Source: Acidianus hospitalis
GTDB lineage: Archaea > Thermoproteota > Thermoprotei_A > Sulfolobales > Sulfolobaceae
NCBI GenBank assembly: GCA_003086435.1
Contig: QEFD01000029.1
Coordinates: 1-7,335, forward strand
DNA: 7,335 nt
Direction of reading: 5' to 3'
Shown: positions 6,023 through 7,335 of the stretch, piece by piece
How positions within the stretch are numbered: position 1 is the first letter of the stretch
Layout: each line of letters begins with the position of its first letter
Notes under the pieces: generated by a model
Seen by the model: the letters and a program-made list of their open reading frames with translations, nothing else
The model's database searches: none
What the model was told of the DNA's origin: nothing
Made by a program: the position numbers and the translations under genes

Positions 6023-7132
6023 ATGAAGATAACTGAAAGTAAAATTTATTTTTTATTAATTTTAGTTTCAGCTGCTTCATCACAACAATTTTACTTGCCA
6101 GTATATTTCGAAAAAATATATAATGATACTGAGCTGGCTTTCGTGCTTGTCACTATTGCGGTCATATTAAGAGCATTTTTAGCACCTTTCATAGCTCAAA
6201 TATTAAAAAATTTTGTTAAACTGAATATAATTATGGCCTTCTCCTTTCAGAGTATATTGTATCTCATTCTATATCTAAAGGTACCTCTCAATTTAAAACT
6301 AGTGCTTATTTTAGGTATACTTTATGGAATAGCATCTTCCTTAATCCTATTTCTTAACGCAGTTTACTTCTCATATTCTGAGCCTACCTTCAGCTCTAGA
6401 TATAGAAGCGCAAATTTTTTCATATCTTCCAAGTTTATCGGTTATACAATAGGGAGTATAATATCTGCTATCGTAATTTTCCTTTTTAACATAGCTGATT
6501 TATTTATAATAGCTTCAATATTTTGGTTATCCTCAATCCCGCTAGTTTTCTCTCTAAGCATAGAGAAAACAGAAGTAAAAAAGTCCGGTTTAAGGAAAGT
6601 CAAGGAGTCTCTCTTCTTAGTCTCTCCACTCCTCCTTATATCATTCATACTTAGTATGTCCTTAGCTTCTGTAGGAGGACTAATTGAACCTTTAATTTTC
6701 AACAAGATTAATGCTGGTTGGTTTAGTATATCCTTTATCTTAGCCAATATTGTAGGTTCTTTAGTTCCTATTTATTTTCCGAAAAACAAAATACTCCTAT
6801 CCTTGGCGTTAGGTACATTTCTAGCTGTTATTACGGAGTTCCTATTTCCTTTAACTCCTTTCCTCTGCCTTTTGATAATTTACGGAATATTATCGCAAGT
6901 AGGTAATTCGTTAGTATGGCCGGTATTAATAGGTAAAATAGTTTCTAAGTCGAAATTCCCAGTGGTAGAGAGTGGTATTTTAATTACCTTAACAGATTTA
7001 TCATCTTTAATTGCGGATGGCTATGTTTCCTTATTCTTCCCTCTAATTGGTACATTATCTCTCAGTCTATTCTCTATAATAGATTTATTAGTATGGTTAC
7101 CGTTGCTGTCAAGAAAGGTAGATATCCAATAG
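6023..7132 (+). CDS. Major facilitator superfamily transporter, substrate unknown
   Basis: A 369-residue integral membrane protein with about twelve hydrophobic segments in a 6+6 layout: roughly 8-28, 38-60, 66-85, 91-116, 132-155, 157-179, then a charged central loop (180-196, EKTEVKKSGLRKVKE), and 197-220, 232-252, 255-275, 277-303, 315-338 and 341-363. Size, short loops and the central cytoplasmic loop fit the major facilitator superfamily. The classical loop 2-3 motif A (G-x-x-x-D-R-x-G-R) is absent; only R50 at the end of helix 2 and a basic loop remain. Charged residues in or near the second-half helices (E272, D325, D332, D354) could take part in proton coupling. The ATG at 6023 lies 32 bp after the preceding stop, with AAAGG directly before it. 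Co-transcription with 5094-5990 is likely. A drug, metabolite or peptide exporter is possible, but nothing in the sequence fixes the substrate. Confidence 0.85.
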   Translation: MKITESKIYFLLILVSAASSQQFYLPVYFEKIYNDTELAFVLVTIAVILRAFLAPFIAQILKNFVKLNIIMAFSFQSILYLILYLKVPLNLKLVLILGILYGIASSLILFLNAVYFSYSEPTFSSRYRSANFFISSKFIGYTIGSIISAIVIFLFNIADLFIIASIFWLSSIPLVFSLSIEKTEVKKSGLRKVKESLFLVSPLLLISFILSMSLASVGGLIEPLIFNKINAGWFSISFILANIVGSLVPIYFPKNKILLSLALGTFLAVITEFLFPLTPFLCLLIIYGILSQVGNSLVWPVLIGKIVSKSKFPVVESGILITLTDLSSLIADGYVSLFFPLIGTLSLSLFSIIDLLVWLPLLSRKVDIQ

Positions 7133-7249
7133 AGAAGTTAAGTTAAAAAAAAAACTTATAAACTCACTACGAATTGCAATTAACAAGGCTTTGCAGTATA
7201 TTATATTGTGAACATTACTTTCAACTAATAACGTTTAAATATATTTAGA

Positions 7250-7288
7250 CGCAACATTAATACTTTTCAATATACAATAAAATGCAAC
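7250..7288 (+). repeat. CGCAAC/TGCAAC hexamers next to attR
   Basis: CGCAAC (7250-7255, followed by ATTAA) and TGCAAC (7283-7288, followed by TGTATAA) lie 33 bp, about three helical turns, apart and end ten bases before the att repeat. The pair has the same orientation and order of flanks as the pair beside attL (GCAACAT... then GCAACT...). In the circular form both pairs would flank the att core. Confidence 0.35.
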
Positions 7289-7297
7289 TGTATAAGT

Positions 7298-7335
7298 CCT
7301 TCGGAGCCTGTGATCCCGGGTTCGTATCCCGGCGG
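7298..7335 (+). repeat. attR: displaced 3' half of the tRNA-Arg gene
   Basis: This copy matches tRNA positions 3759-3796 except for A to T at 7325, which corresponds to the invariant A58 of the T loop (TTCGAAT becomes TTCGTAT). No D arm or 5' acceptor strand precedes it, so it is not a tRNA gene. The loss of A58 shows that it is no longer under selection. The repeat runs to the last base of the window and may extend further. Confidence 0.85.

Larger units (their letters stand above)
3759..7335. mobile_element. Degraded integrated element in the tRNA-Arg gene
   Basis: About 3.54 kb bounded by direct repeats of the tRNA 3' half (3759-3796 and 7298-7335). Contents in order: the 5' part of a probable integrase gene next to the intact tRNA, a broken metallo-hydrolase gene, an AT-rich gap, a helical protein gene and an MFS transporter gene. 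The layout (tRNA, then integrase start with the att core outside the integrase coding sequence) fits integrases that leave their gene whole on integration (pNOB8-like), not the SSV type, where the gene is split at att. With the integrase cut to its first ~50 codons the element cannot excise by itself. The right boundary coincides with the window end, so the repeat may be longer. Confidence 0.75.

Noticed and set aside
6442..6747. 101-aa - strand frame inside the transporter gene
   Set aside because: It is antisense to membrane segments of a clear MFS gene; no independent support. The same holds for - strand frames at 77-268 and 5384-5653.
7136..7161. A10 run with flanking AAGTT/AACTT as a terminator of the transporter gene
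   Set aside because: On the + strand it is an A-run, not a T-run, so it cannot act as an archaeal terminator for the transporter; it could only serve transcripts on the - strand, where no gene is seen.
7282..7335. ATG-started frame running through the attR repeat ([18 protein letters not shown]), reminiscent of SSV-type integrases whose coding sequence includes tRNA-derived residues
   Set aside because: Joined to the attL side, the frame would stop after about 34 codons without integrase sequence, and a better integrase start exists at 3901. The tRNA-derived residues arise from any frame through the repeat.

Overview
The window looks like a chromosomal segment of a thermoacidophilic crenarchaeon of the order Sulfolobales. 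I base this on an intact replicative B-family DNA polymerase of the Sulfolobus Dpo1/PolB1 type, an aKMT-type protein lysine methyltransferase, low GC content, leaderless-type promoters with TATA elements about 25-27 nt upstream of starts, and an archaeal tRNA with no encoded CCA. I cannot name the species from sequence alone.

Left part (1-3801) is ordinary host backbone. A gene tail (1-73), a SAM-dependent lysine methyltransferase (96-581) and a small protein with a glutamate tail (578-1009) run on the + strand as a tight operon; the last two overlap by 4 nt. They converge, with an 18-bp gap, on DNA polymerase B1 (1028-3652, - strand). The polymerase probably starts at a GTG at 3652, not at the upstream ATG at 3685. 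A tRNA-Arg(UCG) gene (3727-3801) is divergent from the polymerase.

Right part (3759-7335) is best read as a small integrated element in that tRNA gene. A 38-bp stretch from the tRNA anticodon stem to its acceptor stem is repeated directly at 7298-7335, the last base of the window, with one mismatch. Between the copies lie: the first ~50 codons of a probable integrase (HTH part only); a metallo-beta-lactamase-fold gene in the opposite orientation, broken by a 1-nt frameshift near its start and cut off at its 3' end; about 450 bp of very AT-rich DNA without a clear gene; and an intact two-gene unit. That unit is an unrecognised 298-aa all-helical, cysteine-free protein behind its own promoter with a perfect 10-bp inverted repeat, followed by a 12-TM major facilitator transporter.

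The integrase and the hydrolase were probably lost in one deletion that removed both of their facing 3' ends and left a hybrid junction at 4046-4056. The element therefore appears locked in place, while the helical-protein/transporter pair remains open. This pair is the most interesting cargo candidate. Paired TGCAAC/CGCAAC hexamers lie just inside both att copies and may be integrase arm-type sites.
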